Assembly: GCF_026130545.1 (NCBI RefSeq)
Contig: NZ_JAMOIM010000023.1
Coordinates: 1 to 64,000 of the forward strand
Direction: 5' to 3'
Source of the DNA: Lichenifustis flavocetrariae
GTDB lineage: Bacteria > Pseudomonadota > Alphaproteobacteria > Rhizobiales > Beijerinckiaceae
DNA length: 64,000 bases
The position numbers and the translations under genes are program-made. Positions 1 through 8,858 of this stretch are shown here, one piece after another. Below the pieces are notes generated by a model, which was not told where the DNA came from, did not search any database, and saw only the letters and a list, made by a program, of their open reading frames with translations. The first letter of the stretch is position 1; each line of letters opens with the position of its first letter.

Positions 1-525
1 CCTTCTTACAACTGGCGTCTATTCGACTCATGCTGCGAAAGCTCTGCCAGAAAAAGATATGACTTCGGACAGACTCTTAGGCTCGCGATCAAGCACCCCG
101 ATTACGTGACTGCGATCATCACCCAAAATGGCTACGCCTCTGTGGGGCAGTCAGTATTGGGCGCCTTGGGAGACCTATCGGCGCGAGCCGACACCGGCCA
201 TTGCGATGCAGTACGCGTGTCGCTGTCCGATGAGGCGATCCGTTTCCAGCACGAACACGGAGCGCCCCGCTGAGGCCGTGTCTCCCGATGACTACCTTCT
301 GGACAACTTCTACATGCATCGGCCGGAAGGTGAGGAAATCCAGCTCGATCTTATCCTGAGCTACCGGACCAAGGTCGCGCTCTATCCGGCGTTTCAGGCC
401 TACCTCCGCACCGATCGTCCCCCTGTTCTGGCGGTGTGGGGAAAAAATGACGCCGTCTTTCTGCCGCCCCGAGCGGAGGCATACAAGAGGGACGTTCCGG
501 ATGCGGAGGTCTATCTTCTCGAGGC
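1..525 (+). pseudogene. Decayed alpha/beta-hydrolase (epoxide hydrolase / haloalkane dehalogenase-like)
   Basis: Pieces of one alpha/beta-hydrolase appear in successive frames. Around 55-135 one frame reads DFGQTLRLAIKHPDYVTAI, the region after the nucleophile elbow. Around 150-200 a second frame reads YWAPWETYRREPTPA. Around 205-265 a third reads DAVRVSLSDEAIRFQHEHGA. From 283 the second frame resumes with SPDDYLLDNFYMHRP and runs to VLAVWGKNDAVFLPP (strand 7 with the catalytic Asp) and AEVYLLEAG, after which the catalytic His region (usually GHFALE) is degraded to GWIAKV. The switching frames and lost His show it is not functional. The N-terminal half lies outside the window or is lost. The order of pieces is seen directly; the family name is from recognised motifs. 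Confidence 0.75.
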
Positions 526-642
526 GGGTTGGATTGCGAAAGTGGGCTCACCAGTCGTGATCAGCGCAGGTTGGTGTTGGCAGACATCCGCCCCCAAACC
601 GGCTTAAGCTCTGACCAAATAGCGATGATGAGGGAGATCAGT

Positions 643-1239
643 GTGAGGATGTGGTCGTTGGCCGCGATTGGATCGGTCCTTCTTGCCCCGGCTGCATCCG
701 CGGAGCCGCTGACGTGCGAGCTTTTCCGAGAACGCCTGAACGGGGGATTGTTGATCGTCGGCGATCCGGCGCCGGAGGTTCCGGTCTTCGTTCAGAAAGC
801 CGGAGGAGGAGGAGGCGGCAAACGCTACAGCTGGAGCACGACCGACCTCTCCGGAACGATGACGTGTGACGCGGCCGGCCTCTTTCGGGAGTTCTATGTG
901 ACGCTCGAATTCAACTCCCGAGACCGCTTCGCCGAACAGTTGAAACGTCTCGTGGCGATGAACGGCGCCGCGCTCTGCTCGCTCGCGGCGGACGTGCCGG
1001 CAGCCTGCGTCGACACCGGCAAAGCTCTGTTGCAGCAGGCCCTTCAACAAACGGGAGAGGCTTACAAACGCAAGCTCGACCACCCCAGCAGCATTGCCAC
1101 CCTGAAGCCGGTCCCGAATGTCACGGCGGAGATGACCGCCGCCTTGAGCCTCATCACGTTCTCGCTTGCGGTCGATGACGGCGCGACGCTCGACCAAGTC
1201 CGCAAACCCTTTTCCACCCCCGCCAAGGCAACGCAATAG
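643..1239 (+). CDS. Secreted protein of unknown function
   Basis: About 198 residues beginning with a typical signal peptide (MWSLAAIGSVLLAPAASA, cleavage after ASA). The mature part has a Gly-rich stretch (AGGGGGGKRY) and four cysteines (CELF, TCDAAG, LCSLAAD, AACVD) that could form two disulfides in the periplasm. I chose the GTG at 643 because AGGGAG lies at 631-636 with 6-base spacing; ATG at 649 is the alternative, and the longer open frame from 529 runs back into the hydrolase pseudogene and is unlikely. I do not recognise a family. It stands alone on the plus strand, converging on the ABC operon at 1246-4302. Confidence 0.6.
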   Translation: MRMWSLAAIGSVLLAPAASAEPLTCELFRERLNGGLLIVGDPAPEVPVFVQKAGGGGGGKRYSWSTTDLSGTMTCDAAGLFREFYVTLEFNSRDRFAEQLKRLVAMNGAALCSLAADVPAACVDTGKALLQQALQQTGEAYKRKLDHPSSIATLKPVPNVTAEMTAALSLITFSLAVDDGATLDQVRKPFSTPAKATQ

Positions 1240-1245
1240 GGCAAA

Positions 1246-2562
1246 CTATTCCGGATTCTCCATGCTGAACGCCTGGGCATCCTCGTCATAGGCGAAGAGT
1301 TCCCCGTAGCGGCACCACATGATCGCGGTGCGCAAGGTTCGCTCGGCATATTCCTCCGACATATAATCCTCAAGCTCTTCGCGGAAGCGTGAGGCTGGCG
1401 CCGTATGGGTCGGCCGCTCGTCGAGCACACGCTTGATGCGGGCGGCGAGTGGGACGTAGGCAAGAAGGTGATCACCGAAGAGACGCTTGCGCTGGTCGAC
1501 CTCGGCATCCGCGAACCGCCGCCCGGCCCCGGTCAGCTTGATGTCGCCCTCTTCCAGTTCGGCGAAGCGCAGCAGCTGCAGCGTCTCGGCAATGGGGAAG
1601 AGTTCATCGATTTCGAGCTGCAGTGAATCGGCGAGATGCGGCAGATCGGCCTTGCCGTTGTAGGGCGCGGCCGCGACCTCCTCGGTCAGACCCGCGATGG
1701 AATTGGTGGACACACGAGGCAGCACCATGCCGATGCCGGAGCCCGGGAACAATCCGTCGCGGCCAGGCTGCTTGGACGTGCTGCGGCGGGTCATGAGCGC
1801 GTAGATGTTGTCAACGAGCTGGCGGAATTGTGGATCGAGCCGATCGCGCGGATGAGGCAGGGTCACGCGGATTTCGGAGGCGATGCGGCCGGGGTGCGAC
1901 GACAGCACCAAGATGCGGTCGCACATCAGCACCGCCTCCTCGATGTTGTGGGTCACCATCAACACGGTCTTGATCGGGAGCCGCCCCTCCGTCCAGAGCT
2001 CAACGAGATCGCTTCGCAGTGTTTCGGCCGTCAGTACGTCCAATGCCGAGAAGGGCTCGTCCATCAACAGGATATTGGGATGCACGACGAGCGCCCGTGC
2101 GAAGCCCACGCGCTGGCGCATGCCGCCCGAGAGTTCCTTCGGATAGGCCGATTCGAAACCGTCGAGGCCGATGAGATCGATAGCCGCGAGCGCCCGCTGG
2201 CGGGCCTCTTCGGCCGGAACCCGGATCGCCTTCAGGCCGATCTCGACATTCTCCAGCACCGAAAGCCAGGGAAACAGTGCAAAGCTCTGGAACACCATGG
2301 CGACGCCATCCGCCGGCCCTTCGAGCTTGGCACCTTGATAGATCACCTCCCCGCTGGAAGGGCGGATCAGCCCCGAAACGATCCGCAGCAGTGTGGATTT
2401 TCCGCATCCGGACCGACCCAACAGGCCGACGATCTCGCCCTCGTTCAGCACGGTCGACATGCCTTCGAGCACCGGCGGGCCGTCGTCGCCATGGCTGCCG
2501 CCACGATAGCGCTGCGTCACATTGCGGACCTCGAGGAGAGGCCCCTTGGCTGCGTCTAGCAT
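1246..2562 (-). CDS. ABC transporter ATPase, nitrate/sulfonate/taurine type, with C-terminal AAA-associated domain
   Basis: Cytoplasmic ATPase of an anion-type importer (SsuB/TauB/NrtD group). Residues 1-260 form the nucleotide-binding domain: Walker A GRSGCGKST, Q-loop VFQSFALFPWLSVLENV, signature LSGGMRQR, Walker B ILLMDEPFSALD and switch His in VTHNIEEAV. Residues about 300-438 form the extra domain annotated as AAA-associated, found in 430-residue members paired with duplicated permeases. It ends with ERTLRTAIMWCRYGELF. It lies 9 bases after the permease gene, so the two form one operon. No substrate-binding protein gene is adjacent, so the substrate cannot be read here; nitrate, sulfonate or bicarbonate are family options. 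Confidence 0.88.
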   Translation of the reverse strand: MLDAAKGPLLEVRNVTQRYRGGSHGDDGPPVLEGMSTVLNEGEIVGLLGRSGCGKSTLLRIVSGLIRPSSGEVIYQGAKLEGPADGVAMVFQSFALFPWLSVLENVEIGLKAIRVPAEEARQRALAAIDLIGLDGFESAYPKELSGGMRQRVGFARALVVHPNILLMDEPFSALDVLTAETLRSDLVELWTEGRLPIKTVLMVTHNIEEAVLMCDRILVLSSHPGRIASEIRVTLPHPRDRLDPQFRQLVDNIYALMTRRSTSKQPGRDGLFPGSGIGMVLPRVSTNSIAGLTEEVAAAPYNGKADLPHLADSLQLEIDELFPIAETLQLLRFAELEEGDIKLTGAGRRFADAEVDQRKRLFGDHLLAYVPLAARIKRVLDERPTHTAPASRFREELEDYMSEEYAERTLRTAIMWCRYGELFAYDEDAQAFSMENPE

Positions 2563-2571
2563 CCTAGATCC

Positions 2572-4302
2572 TCAGTTGATGCGGAGGCGGCGTTCCGCGA
2601 ATCCGAACAGCGGGCGCCACAGAAGGCGGTTGAACATGATGACGAAGACCGACATGACCGCGACCCCGAGCACGATACGCGGAAAATCGCCAGCATCGGT
2701 CGCCTGGGCGATGTAAGCGCCGATGCCATGGGCCGCGACTTTATCGTCCCCCCACTTCACATATTCCGCCACGATAGCGGCGTTCCACGAGCCGCCCGAC
2801 GCCGTAAGAGCCCCGGTGACGTAATAGGGAAAGATGCCGGGGAGAATGACTTTGCGCCACCAGGACCACCCGGTGATCCGAAAGTTGGCGGCCGCTTCCT
2901 TCAGGTCGTTGGGATAGGCCGAGGCCCCCGCGATGACGTTGAAGACGATGTACCATTGGGTCCCGAAGATGATCAGGAACGACAGCCAGATGTCGGGATT
3001 CAGTCGAAATGACAGGATTCCAATCACCGCGATCGGAAACAGCACGTTGGCCGGGAAGGCGGCGAGGAACTGCGCCAGCGGCTGGACCTTCTCGGCCAGG
3101 TTGGGCCGCAAGCCGACCCACACACCGATCGGCACCCAGAACAGCGTGGCGAGGGCGAGAAGGACCACGACGCGCAACATCGTGACCAGCGTCAACCCCA
3201 TTGCCACGATCAGATCGTGCCAAGTCAGGGCCGCCCCGACGAAGGTGGCAACTTCGTAAACGCTGTAGGCCGCGAGGAGCCCGACCAGCGCGAACCACAC
3301 GATATCGATCAGGCGCGACACCGTTCGGGACGCCGGCCGTGACGAGCCCCAGGCTGGAAGATCGATCCGCAAACTCGTGAACCAATCGAACGCGTCCCGG
3401 ACTGGATCTGTCGCCCGCTTGAGCCAGGAGGTTCGCTGGTAGAGTCGGAGCACCCAGGGTGTATCGCCCTTCTCCGAGGCAGATAATTCCACCTTGAATT
3501 TATCCGCGAAGGCGACGATCGGACGAAAGACGAGCTGGTCATAGAGCACGATCACGACCAGCACGGCCAGCACCGCCATCAGCACACAATCGACGCGACG
3601 CTGATCGATGGCGACTGCGAGATAGGAGCCGATTCCCGGAAGCTTGATGGTCGTATCACCGACCGAGATCGCCTCCGAGGCGACCACAAAGAACCAGCCC
3701 CCCGACATCGACATCATGGCGTTCCAGATCAATCCCGGCACCGCGAACGGGGTCTCGAGTTGCCAGAATCGCTGCCATCCCGAGAGGCGGAACCCGTCAA
3801 CAACCTCGCTGAGATCACGCGGAACGGTTCGGAGGGATTGGTAGAACGAGAAGGCCATATTCCAGGCCTGGCTCGTGAAGATGGCAAAGATGGCCGCACA
3901 TTCGGCACCGAGCAGGCTGCCGGGAAACAGACCGAGGAAGAACGTCACCGTGAAGCTGAGAAATCCCAGGATCGGTACGGACTGCAGAACGTCGAGCAGA
4001 GGAATCAGCACCATCTCGGCACGGCGGCTCTTCGCCGCGATGGTGGCATAGGTCAAAGTGAAGATGATCGAGGCCGTCATGGCGGCAAACATGCGAAGCG
4101 TCGTGCGCAACGCATAATAGGGAAGCTGCAGATAGCTCAGGTCGATCGCATTGGCGCTGGGGGCCGGCAGTGGCACCAGCATGCCGCGCGATCCATGTAC
4201 GATCAGCACGAACGCACCGAAGATCAGGGACAGCGCGATGATGTCCCACTGGTTCGGCAGGGTTCGCCGCCCCAGCGACGCAAACGTCACAAATCTCGTC
4301 AT
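2572..4302 (-). CDS. ABC transporter permease with two fused transmembrane domains (anion type)
   Basis: 576 residues, about twice the size of a normal permease. It is two BPD_transp_1 modules in tandem, each with the EAA loop: LSEVVDGFRLSGWQRFWQLE in the first half and LKEAAANFRITGWSWWRKVI in the second. Hydrophobic segments are spread through both halves (for example DIIALSLIFGAFVLIV near the start and VMSVFVIMFNRLL near the end). A single polypeptide can therefore replace the usual permease dimer. It is first in the operon with the ATPase that follows 9 bases later. Family knowledge: such duplicated permeases are assigned to nitrate/sulfonate/bicarbonate-type systems. Confidence 0.88.
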   Translation of the reverse strand: MTRFVTFASLGRRTLPNQWDIIALSLIFGAFVLIVHGSRGMLVPLPAPSANAIDLSYLQLPYYALRTTLRMFAAMTASIIFTLTYATIAAKSRRAEMVLIPLLDVLQSVPILGFLSFTVTFFLGLFPGSLLGAECAAIFAIFTSQAWNMAFSFYQSLRTVPRDLSEVVDGFRLSGWQRFWQLETPFAVPGLIWNAMMSMSGGWFFVVASEAISVGDTTIKLPGIGSYLAVAIDQRRVDCVLMAVLAVLVVIVLYDQLVFRPIVAFADKFKVELSASEKGDTPWVLRLYQRTSWLKRATDPVRDAFDWFTSLRIDLPAWGSSRPASRTVSRLIDIVWFALVGLLAAYSVYEVATFVGAALTWHDLIVAMGLTLVTMLRVVVLLALATLFWVPIGVWVGLRPNLAEKVQPLAQFLAAFPANVLFPIAVIGILSFRLNPDIWLSFLIIFGTQWYIVFNVIAGASAYPNDLKEAAANFRITGWSWWRKVILPGIFPYYVTGALTASGGSWNAAIVAEYVKWGDDKVAAHGIGAYIAQATDAGDFPRIVLGVAVMSVFVIMFNRLLWRPLFGFAERRLRIN

Positions 4303-4630
4303 GAAACTCCGGCGCGCCGCTTAGGGATACGATTGCGAGTGCCTTGCCGTGGCAAAGCTCAGGCTCGGATGCCTTACGCATGTTCGATTTGCGTGACAAT
4401 CAGAAGACAGCGCATAGGCCGCCGTGAACGACAGATTCAATGTCCCCGAAATGGGCTCGGGCCAAGTCTGACGCGTGGTCACAAAACCCTTGGTGTGTGG
4501 CTCCAGACCGCAGGTCTTCAGGGGTGAATGTGTGCTGGACCGGATCGATTTCACCGGGGATGCGGATAGGATGCCGAAGGCTGCGAAAGGCGTTGCCGCG
4601 TGGCCCTACCTCCAAGCAAGGAGCACCAGC

Positions 4631-5011
4631 ATGGATGTCCATTCAGTCAAGATCCCCGGCCCGGATCACCCGATCGCAATCGAGCCACACCACAGCCGTG
4701 TGGTCGTCACCGTCGCGGGGGAGACAATCGCCGACAGCCGGAACGTTCTCACGCTTCGAGAGGGATCGTACCCGCCCGTGCACTACATTCCGCGGGCCGA
4801 TGTCGACATGGCTCATCTGGCGCGCAGTACGCGAACGAGCCACTGCCCCTACAAGGGACAAGCCTCATACTACAGCATTCCCGCGGGCGGCGACCGCTCA
4901 CGTGACGCGATCTGGACCTATGAGGACGCTTATCCGGCCGTGGCCGCCATCCGGGGCCACCTGGCTTTTTATCCCGACCGAGTGGACGCCATCGACATCC
5001 GTCCGGCCTGA
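4631..5011 (+). CDS. DUF427 domain protein
   Basis: 127 residues covering a full DUF427 domain: IPGPDHPIAIEPHHSRVVV, the conserved ADSRNVLTLREGSYPPVHYIP, then TSHCPYKGQASYYSI and WTYEDAYPAV with the ending HLAFYPDRVDAI. DUF427 proteins are small soluble beta-rich proteins of undefined function. I chose ATG 4631 because AAGGAG lies at 4618-4623 just ahead; upstream open frame (from 4475) shows no homology. It is monocistronic, divergent from the ABC operon and convergent with the HD-GYP gene. Confidence 0.85.
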   Translation: MDVHSVKIPGPDHPIAIEPHHSRVVVTVAGETIADSRNVLTLREGSYPPVHYIPRADVDMAHLARSTRTSHCPYKGQASYYSIPAGGDRSRDAIWTYEDAYPAVAAIRGHLAFYPDRVDAIDIRPA

Positions 5012-5056
5012 TCTGATCACCAGTCGGACAAGTTGGTTGAAGAGGCCGAACCAGCC

Positions 5057-6115
5057 TCAGGTGGCCCCAACCACCTTGTGGAAGGCCTGCACCAGCCCGG
5101 TGTCGAGCTTGACGCCCATCTCGACCAGATGTGAGAGCGCTGCGTGGGATGTTGTCGGTGGTTTGTAGGACCGCCGTTCAATGAGCGCAGCGTAGATGTC
5201 GCAGATCGTGACAAGCCGCACGAAGTCGGGGATGCGTTTGCCTTGGAGGCCATCCGGATATCCCGAGCCGTCGATATATTCATGGTGATGGCGAACCACA
5301 TCGAGAAGGCACGGATCGAGCTGCCGCTGTCCCGCCAGGAGGTTGTAGCCGATCATCGGATGGTTTCGCATGATCGTGAATTCCTCCGGCGTGAGCCGAC
5401 CCGCCTTGTTGAGGATTGCGTAAGGTATGTGCGCCTTACCGACGTCATGAAGCAGTGCCGCCTGAGACAGCAGGCGTTGCGTTTTTGGCGACAACCCCAA
5501 TGCAACGGAAAAGGCTGCGACCAGCCCGGCCACGAGCAGGCAGTGCTGGTAGGTTATGTCATCGTACTTCCACACAACGTCGAGCCAAGCGCGCACGTTT
5601 GTTCGCTTCATAGCGGAGAGGACGACGTCCCCACCCCGATCTAAGGCCTCCACCGAGATATCTTGGCGTTGACGAGCACTTTCCAGCATGCCGGCAAGTG
5701 CGGCTTCGGTATCGCGCACCCCGGCTTCGATCAGGCGAGTGCCGTCATCCGACGCATTCTCGTTTTGGAGGCCGGCGAGCAACCGGTGGATCGTGGTGAT
5801 AAGTTGCGACGGCGGCGTCTGGACGGGAACGATGGCACTGGCACCAGCTGCCTGCGCCTGTGCCTGGGTCAACTGGCTTGGATCTCGGACAAGGCAGAGA
5901 ACCGGCGCGGGACGGCCAGAGCGATAATACGCGAGCGCAGCGTGAAGCGCTTCGATCGAGGCCACATTGTCGAAGGCGACGTCACACACAATCAGACTAG
6001 GCACCAAAGCTTGTTCCAGAGTGGAACCAAGTTCAAGCACCGTGCACGGGCGGACCTGCTGCAAGATCTGCCGCAAACGGCGCCCTTCCCGCCCCCGATC
6101 CGTGAGTAGAAGCAC
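5057..6115 (-). CDS. HD-GYP domain cyclic-di-GMP phosphodiesterase with receiver-like N-terminus
   Basis: 352 residues. Residues 1-115 look like a receiver domain: strand MLLLTDRG, a possible phosphoacceptor Asp in LIVCDVAFDN, and ASAIVPVQTPPSQL at the end; the usual acidic pair near the N-terminus is not obvious. Residues 180-345 are the HD-GYP phosphodiesterase: LLHDVGK (HD pair), NHPMIGYNLL, VVRHHHEYIDGSGYPDGL (HHExxDGxGYP) and LVTICDIYAAL. The metal ligands are complete, so it should degrade c-di-GMP. The start is GTG at 6115, preceded by a purine-rich GGGGAGACAAAGG. It stands alone between converging neighbours. Confidence 0.85.
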   Translation of the reverse strand: MLLLTDRGREGRRLRQILQQVRPCTVLELGSTLEQALVPSLIVCDVAFDNVASIEALHAALAYYRSGRPAPVLCLVRDPSQLTQAQAQAAGASAIVPVQTPPSQLITTIHRLLAGLQNENASDDGTRLIEAGVRDTEAALAGMLESARQRQDISVEALDRGGDVVLSAMKRTNVRAWLDVVWKYDDITYQHCLLVAGLVAAFSVALGLSPKTQRLLSQAALLHDVGKAHIPYAILNKAGRLTPEEFTIMRNHPMIGYNLLAGQRQLDPCLLDVVRHHHEYIDGSGYPDGLQGKRIPDFVRLVTICDIYAALIERRSYKPPTTSHAALSHLVEMGVKLDTGLVQAFHKVVGAT

Positions 6116-6302
6116 CCCTTTGTCTCCCCGACGCCGATCGTCCGATGCATTGGACGAAACAGCGATTCATCTCAGCCTTTCGATAAGGAAGCGTTGTTGC
6201 GGTCGAGATCATCCTTGCGAACGCCACGATTCTTGACGTTTGGTAAGGAGACGTTAAATGGCTTGCGGCGTGTCCGTCCGACTGCACCACGGTTCGAGCC
6301 GG

Positions 6303-7136
6303 TCAGGGGCGGTCGACCTCGACCATTTGGCCGGCTGCGGTGATCGCAGTGCCGGTAGCCGTGGCATCGGCGACACGATCGAGGCGAAGCATCGCCAGAC
6401 CACGCCCGCCCTCCACAGTGCCGACTGTTCCGATCGGGAGATCGCCGGCCAGGATCTCCGACCCGGGTTTCGGCGGCGCGTCGGGAAAGTGGACGGGCGT
6501 CACGCGCTTGCGTGTCGTGCTTCTGTGCTGCATGCGCGATACGACCTCCTGGCCGACGTAGCAGCCTTTGGTGAAATCGACCCCATACAGTCGGTCGAGG
6601 TTTGCCTCGTGCGGAAAGGAGTCGCCATAAGTAAAATCGAGGCCGCCCTCAGGGACGACCGCCAAGATCCGGCGCGTCCGATAATCGGCGGGTGCTGGTG
6701 CCAAGCTCATAATGAGATCAGACGGGCCGACAGCCCTGTTCCCGAGGTTCGCGGATCGCGGGTCGGCATAGATGACGACGCCCGTGCCGGTTGGCGCAAT
6801 GTCCCCGACAAGAGGGCTTGCCCCAAGCTGCCCGCTTCGATCAGCAATCGTGACCTTGGCTCTCAGCTTGTACAGGGTGAGCCTGCGCGCGAGATCCGGG
6901 GCGAGCACAGCTGGACAATCGAGGAGAAAGCGCTCGTGGAGGTCGGGCTCCGGCGCCGCGACCACCATGAAATCTACGATGATCTTGCCTTGGGGCGTCA
7001 ACAAGGCCGCATAGCACGCCTGCCCGGAGGTGAGTTTTTCGACGTCGTTCGTAACCAGGCGCTGAAGAAAATCGCGCGCCTCCGGGCCCGAAACTTCCAC
7101 GACACCGCGACGATCCGTCGACGCACCCGATTCCAT
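6303..7136 (-). CDS. ygfZ: YgfZ/GcvT-domain protein (folate-dependent Fe-S cluster repair/assembly)
   Basis: 277 residues of the YgfZ family, cytoplasmic folate-binding proteins that help maintain iron-sulfur enzymes. Diagnostic are the N-terminal VEVSGPEARDFLQRLVTND, ALLTPQGKIIVDF, and the family signature KGCYVGQEVVSRMQHR near residue 210, containing the conserved Cys of K-G-C-Y-x-G-Q-E. I moved the start to ATG 7136: GAGGAA precedes it by 6 bases, and the 19 extra residues of the longer open frame are not conserved. The gene stands alone. Confidence 0.88.
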   Translation of the reverse strand: MESGASTDRRGVVEVSGPEARDFLQRLVTNDVEKLTSGQACYAALLTPQGKIIVDFMVVAAPEPDLHERFLLDCPAVLAPDLARRLTLYKLRAKVTIADRSGQLGASPLVGDIAPTGTGVVIYADPRSANLGNRAVGPSDLIMSLAPAPADYRTRRILAVVPEGGLDFTYGDSFPHEANLDRLYGVDFTKGCYVGQEVVSRMQHRSTTRKRVTPVHFPDAPPKPGSEILAGDLPIGTVGTVEGGRGLAMLRLDRVADATATGTAITAAGQMVEVDRP

Positions 7137-7252
7137 ATCGTTCCTCGCCCGTTGCGACACATCGGGAGATAAGGGGACCAAGCGGCCACACAAGGGCAGC
7201 GCGCCGATCGTGTCCGCGGAGGGGGCGTCCCTCCTCGCAGAACCCTGGCCCG

Positions 7253-7546
7253 CTACTTCGGCTGTACGTCACCCGTGTCACCGGGCCCACCCGGTGGAGG
7301 GATGACCGGCATGGTTCCAGTTTTGGGCGCGGACTTGTGAATTCCCGGATCGACGTCGCCCTGGGGATGGATGACGCCGTTCGTCGTATTCAGCTTCTCG
7401 CTGAGCGTGCCAGGCCGCTTGGCAATATCGGTGCTTGCCGGGGACTGATCAACATCAGCCGCACCTGCTGCCGGTTGCGCTCGAGCGGTCCCAACAAAAG
7501 TGCCGAGGAGCGCCACGCCCGCGAGAATTCCTGCACGCTTCTTCAT
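7253..7546 (-). CDS. Small secreted proline/glycine-rich protein
   Basis: 97 residues. A signal peptide (MKKRAGILAGVALLGTFVGTARAQ) is followed by a low-complexity mature part: SEKLNTTNGVIHPQGDVDPGIHKSAP, then a Pro/Gly tail PVIPPPGGPGDTGDVQPK. Proteins ending in this style (NGVIxPxxxVDPGIxxxxP) are common small periplasmic proteins of unknown role in Hyphomicrobiales, an association made from memory. Start ATG 7546 is set by the signal peptide. Confidence 0.7.
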   Translation of the reverse strand: MKKRAGILAGVALLGTFVGTARAQPAAGAADVDQSPASTDIAKRPGTLSEKLNTTNGVIHPQGDVDPGIHKSAPKTGTMPVIPPPGGPGDTGDVQPK

Positions 7547-7861
7547 CGCTACACCCCATCGAACCCGGAAACAGCTTCTTTCGCACTCCACATCAGGATG
7601 GCTGGTCGGTGAGCACCTGGAGAGGCCTCGGGACGTTTGTTCAGCTTCGACGCCTGCAGTCAGGTCAATGTAGAGCATGGCCCGTGACCGCTTCGTCCAA
7701 ACCTGGAACTAACGAACGCGACGTCGGTTGCATGGCATAGAGCGTGGGAGATCGCACGTGTTGGGTCGGTGGAAGCCGGACATGGCGACATGCTGACGGA
7801 TGTCACGTTGCAACATGTCTGTTCATCGCCAGCTAACACCCCCATGCGATGCTGAAGTGGC
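7547..7861. other. Intergenic region between divergent genes
   Basis: 315 bases separating the secreted-protein gene (minus) from the 169-residue gene (plus), so it should carry both promoters. I see no RNA gene, repeat or clear promoter box. Confidence 0.5.
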
Positions 7862-8371
7862 ATGCGAGACGAAGCAGACACCTTGAGCCCTATGACACAG
7901 ATCAACCGCGACTGGGAGGGCACATTCCGGACCGAATTCCTGGAAAAGCACCTCGTGAGCTTCAAGGAATGCGCGCTCTCCTACGCGACGATGGATTTGG
8001 GCCGGCTTCTGGCCGAGATGGCTCTGCTGATACGGCCTGACGTGAGGGCCGTGCCGTTCGGCTCCTCGGGATGGCGCTACTATGCTCTGATGGACGCGCT
8101 GGTGCGCCGAACAGGCGACAGCCAGGAGATGTCGGATCGCGAGCGGGCGCGCCTTGTCAATGTGTGCATCGACTTCGTCGAATATGTTCGGCGTCAGACA
8201 CCGCCGAAGCGACAGGACGACTTCAACCGGGCTCTGTCGGCCACGCTCGACAGCGTCGACTTGTTCGGGCGCTATCCTCTGGTGGCTCAGTTGGTGGCGG
8301 ATGGCACCCGGGACTTTGGCGGCACGTTCGAAGAAAACCAGATCGGGGCAATTCTCACGACCGGTAAATAG
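7862..8371 (+). CDS. Conserved-looking protein of unknown function
   Basis: 169 residues, no signal peptide or membrane segment, mostly helical in appearance (TEFLEKHLVSFKECALSYATMDLGRLLAEMALLI in short helices, then DRERARLVNVCIDFVEYVRRQ). I do not recognise a domain. The codon usage and the absence of competing long frames support a real gene. The start may be ATG 7862 or ATG 7892 (MTQINRDWEG); neither has a strong ribosome binding site. Confidence 0.6.
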   Translation: MRDEADTLSPMTQINRDWEGTFRTEFLEKHLVSFKECALSYATMDLGRLLAEMALLIRPDVRAVPFGSSGWRYYALMDALVRRTGDSQEMSDRERARLVNVCIDFVEYVRRQTPPKRQDDFNRALSATLDSVDLFGRYPLVAQLVADGTRDFGGTFEENQIGAILTTGK

Positions 8372-8858
8372 CCAAGCCTAATCCTCGGCGGAACGCACTC
8401 TCTGCGCCGCTTGATGGCTGGCCTCACTGCGACTTTCAGGATCCAGTGTTTGCCGAAGCCTTAAGCTAAGCCTTGCGTCAGAGCAGCTTGTTCGAGCATA
8501 CGCGTCAAAGGATCGGCTCCATTGCGTAGGTATTCACATTTTCGCTTTTAACCCAATATTAAGGATTGAAGGGTGTCGATTCGCGACCTCCCTTCAAATA
8601 CATGCAAGCCGATTGAGCTGCCTCCGCGAAAGCGCTGCCAAACTAGATGTGGATAATGTTTTGGCCTGCGACTCCTATGGCCGATCTCAAGGTAGGTTAA
8701 ATCCAACGCGAGAGCTTTGCGCCTTCTTTACCAGTCTCCGACACTGGCCGATCGGTTCGTCCCGTCGGCCGTGTCCGTTGGAAGGTTCGAAGCTTGAATT
8801 TAGTCCCTTGAGGTTGGCCGGCAGGGCCGTTTCGAGGCTGCAGTTTGGGTGATGAACG
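8372..8858. other. 487-base region upstream of nrdJ
   Basis: No convincing gene; the 79-codon frame at 8613-8852 has no recognisable content. The segment 8530-8600 is locally AT-rich (TTTTCGCTTTTAACCCAATA) and contains a hairpin at 8566-8597. I looked for a cobalamin riboswitch or NrdR box ahead of the B12-dependent reductase and saw neither. Confidence 0.5.
8566..8597. repeat. Hairpin ahead of nrdJ
   Basis: TTGAAGGG at 8566-8573 pairs exactly with CCCTTCAA at 8590-8597, and inside it GTCG pairs with CGAC. It could terminate the upstream gene or be a protein-binding inverted repeat; there is no T-run after it. Confidence 0.4.

Noticed and set aside
604-1236. Long minus-strand frame opposite the secreted-protein gene
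   Set aside because: Arg/Gly-rich composition of a high-GC shadow frame; the plus frame has a signal peptide and a ribosome site.
8372-8858. Cobalamin riboswitch ahead of the B12-dependent reductase
   Set aside because: No B12-box-like sequence or the expected branched fold was visible; only a simple hairpin.
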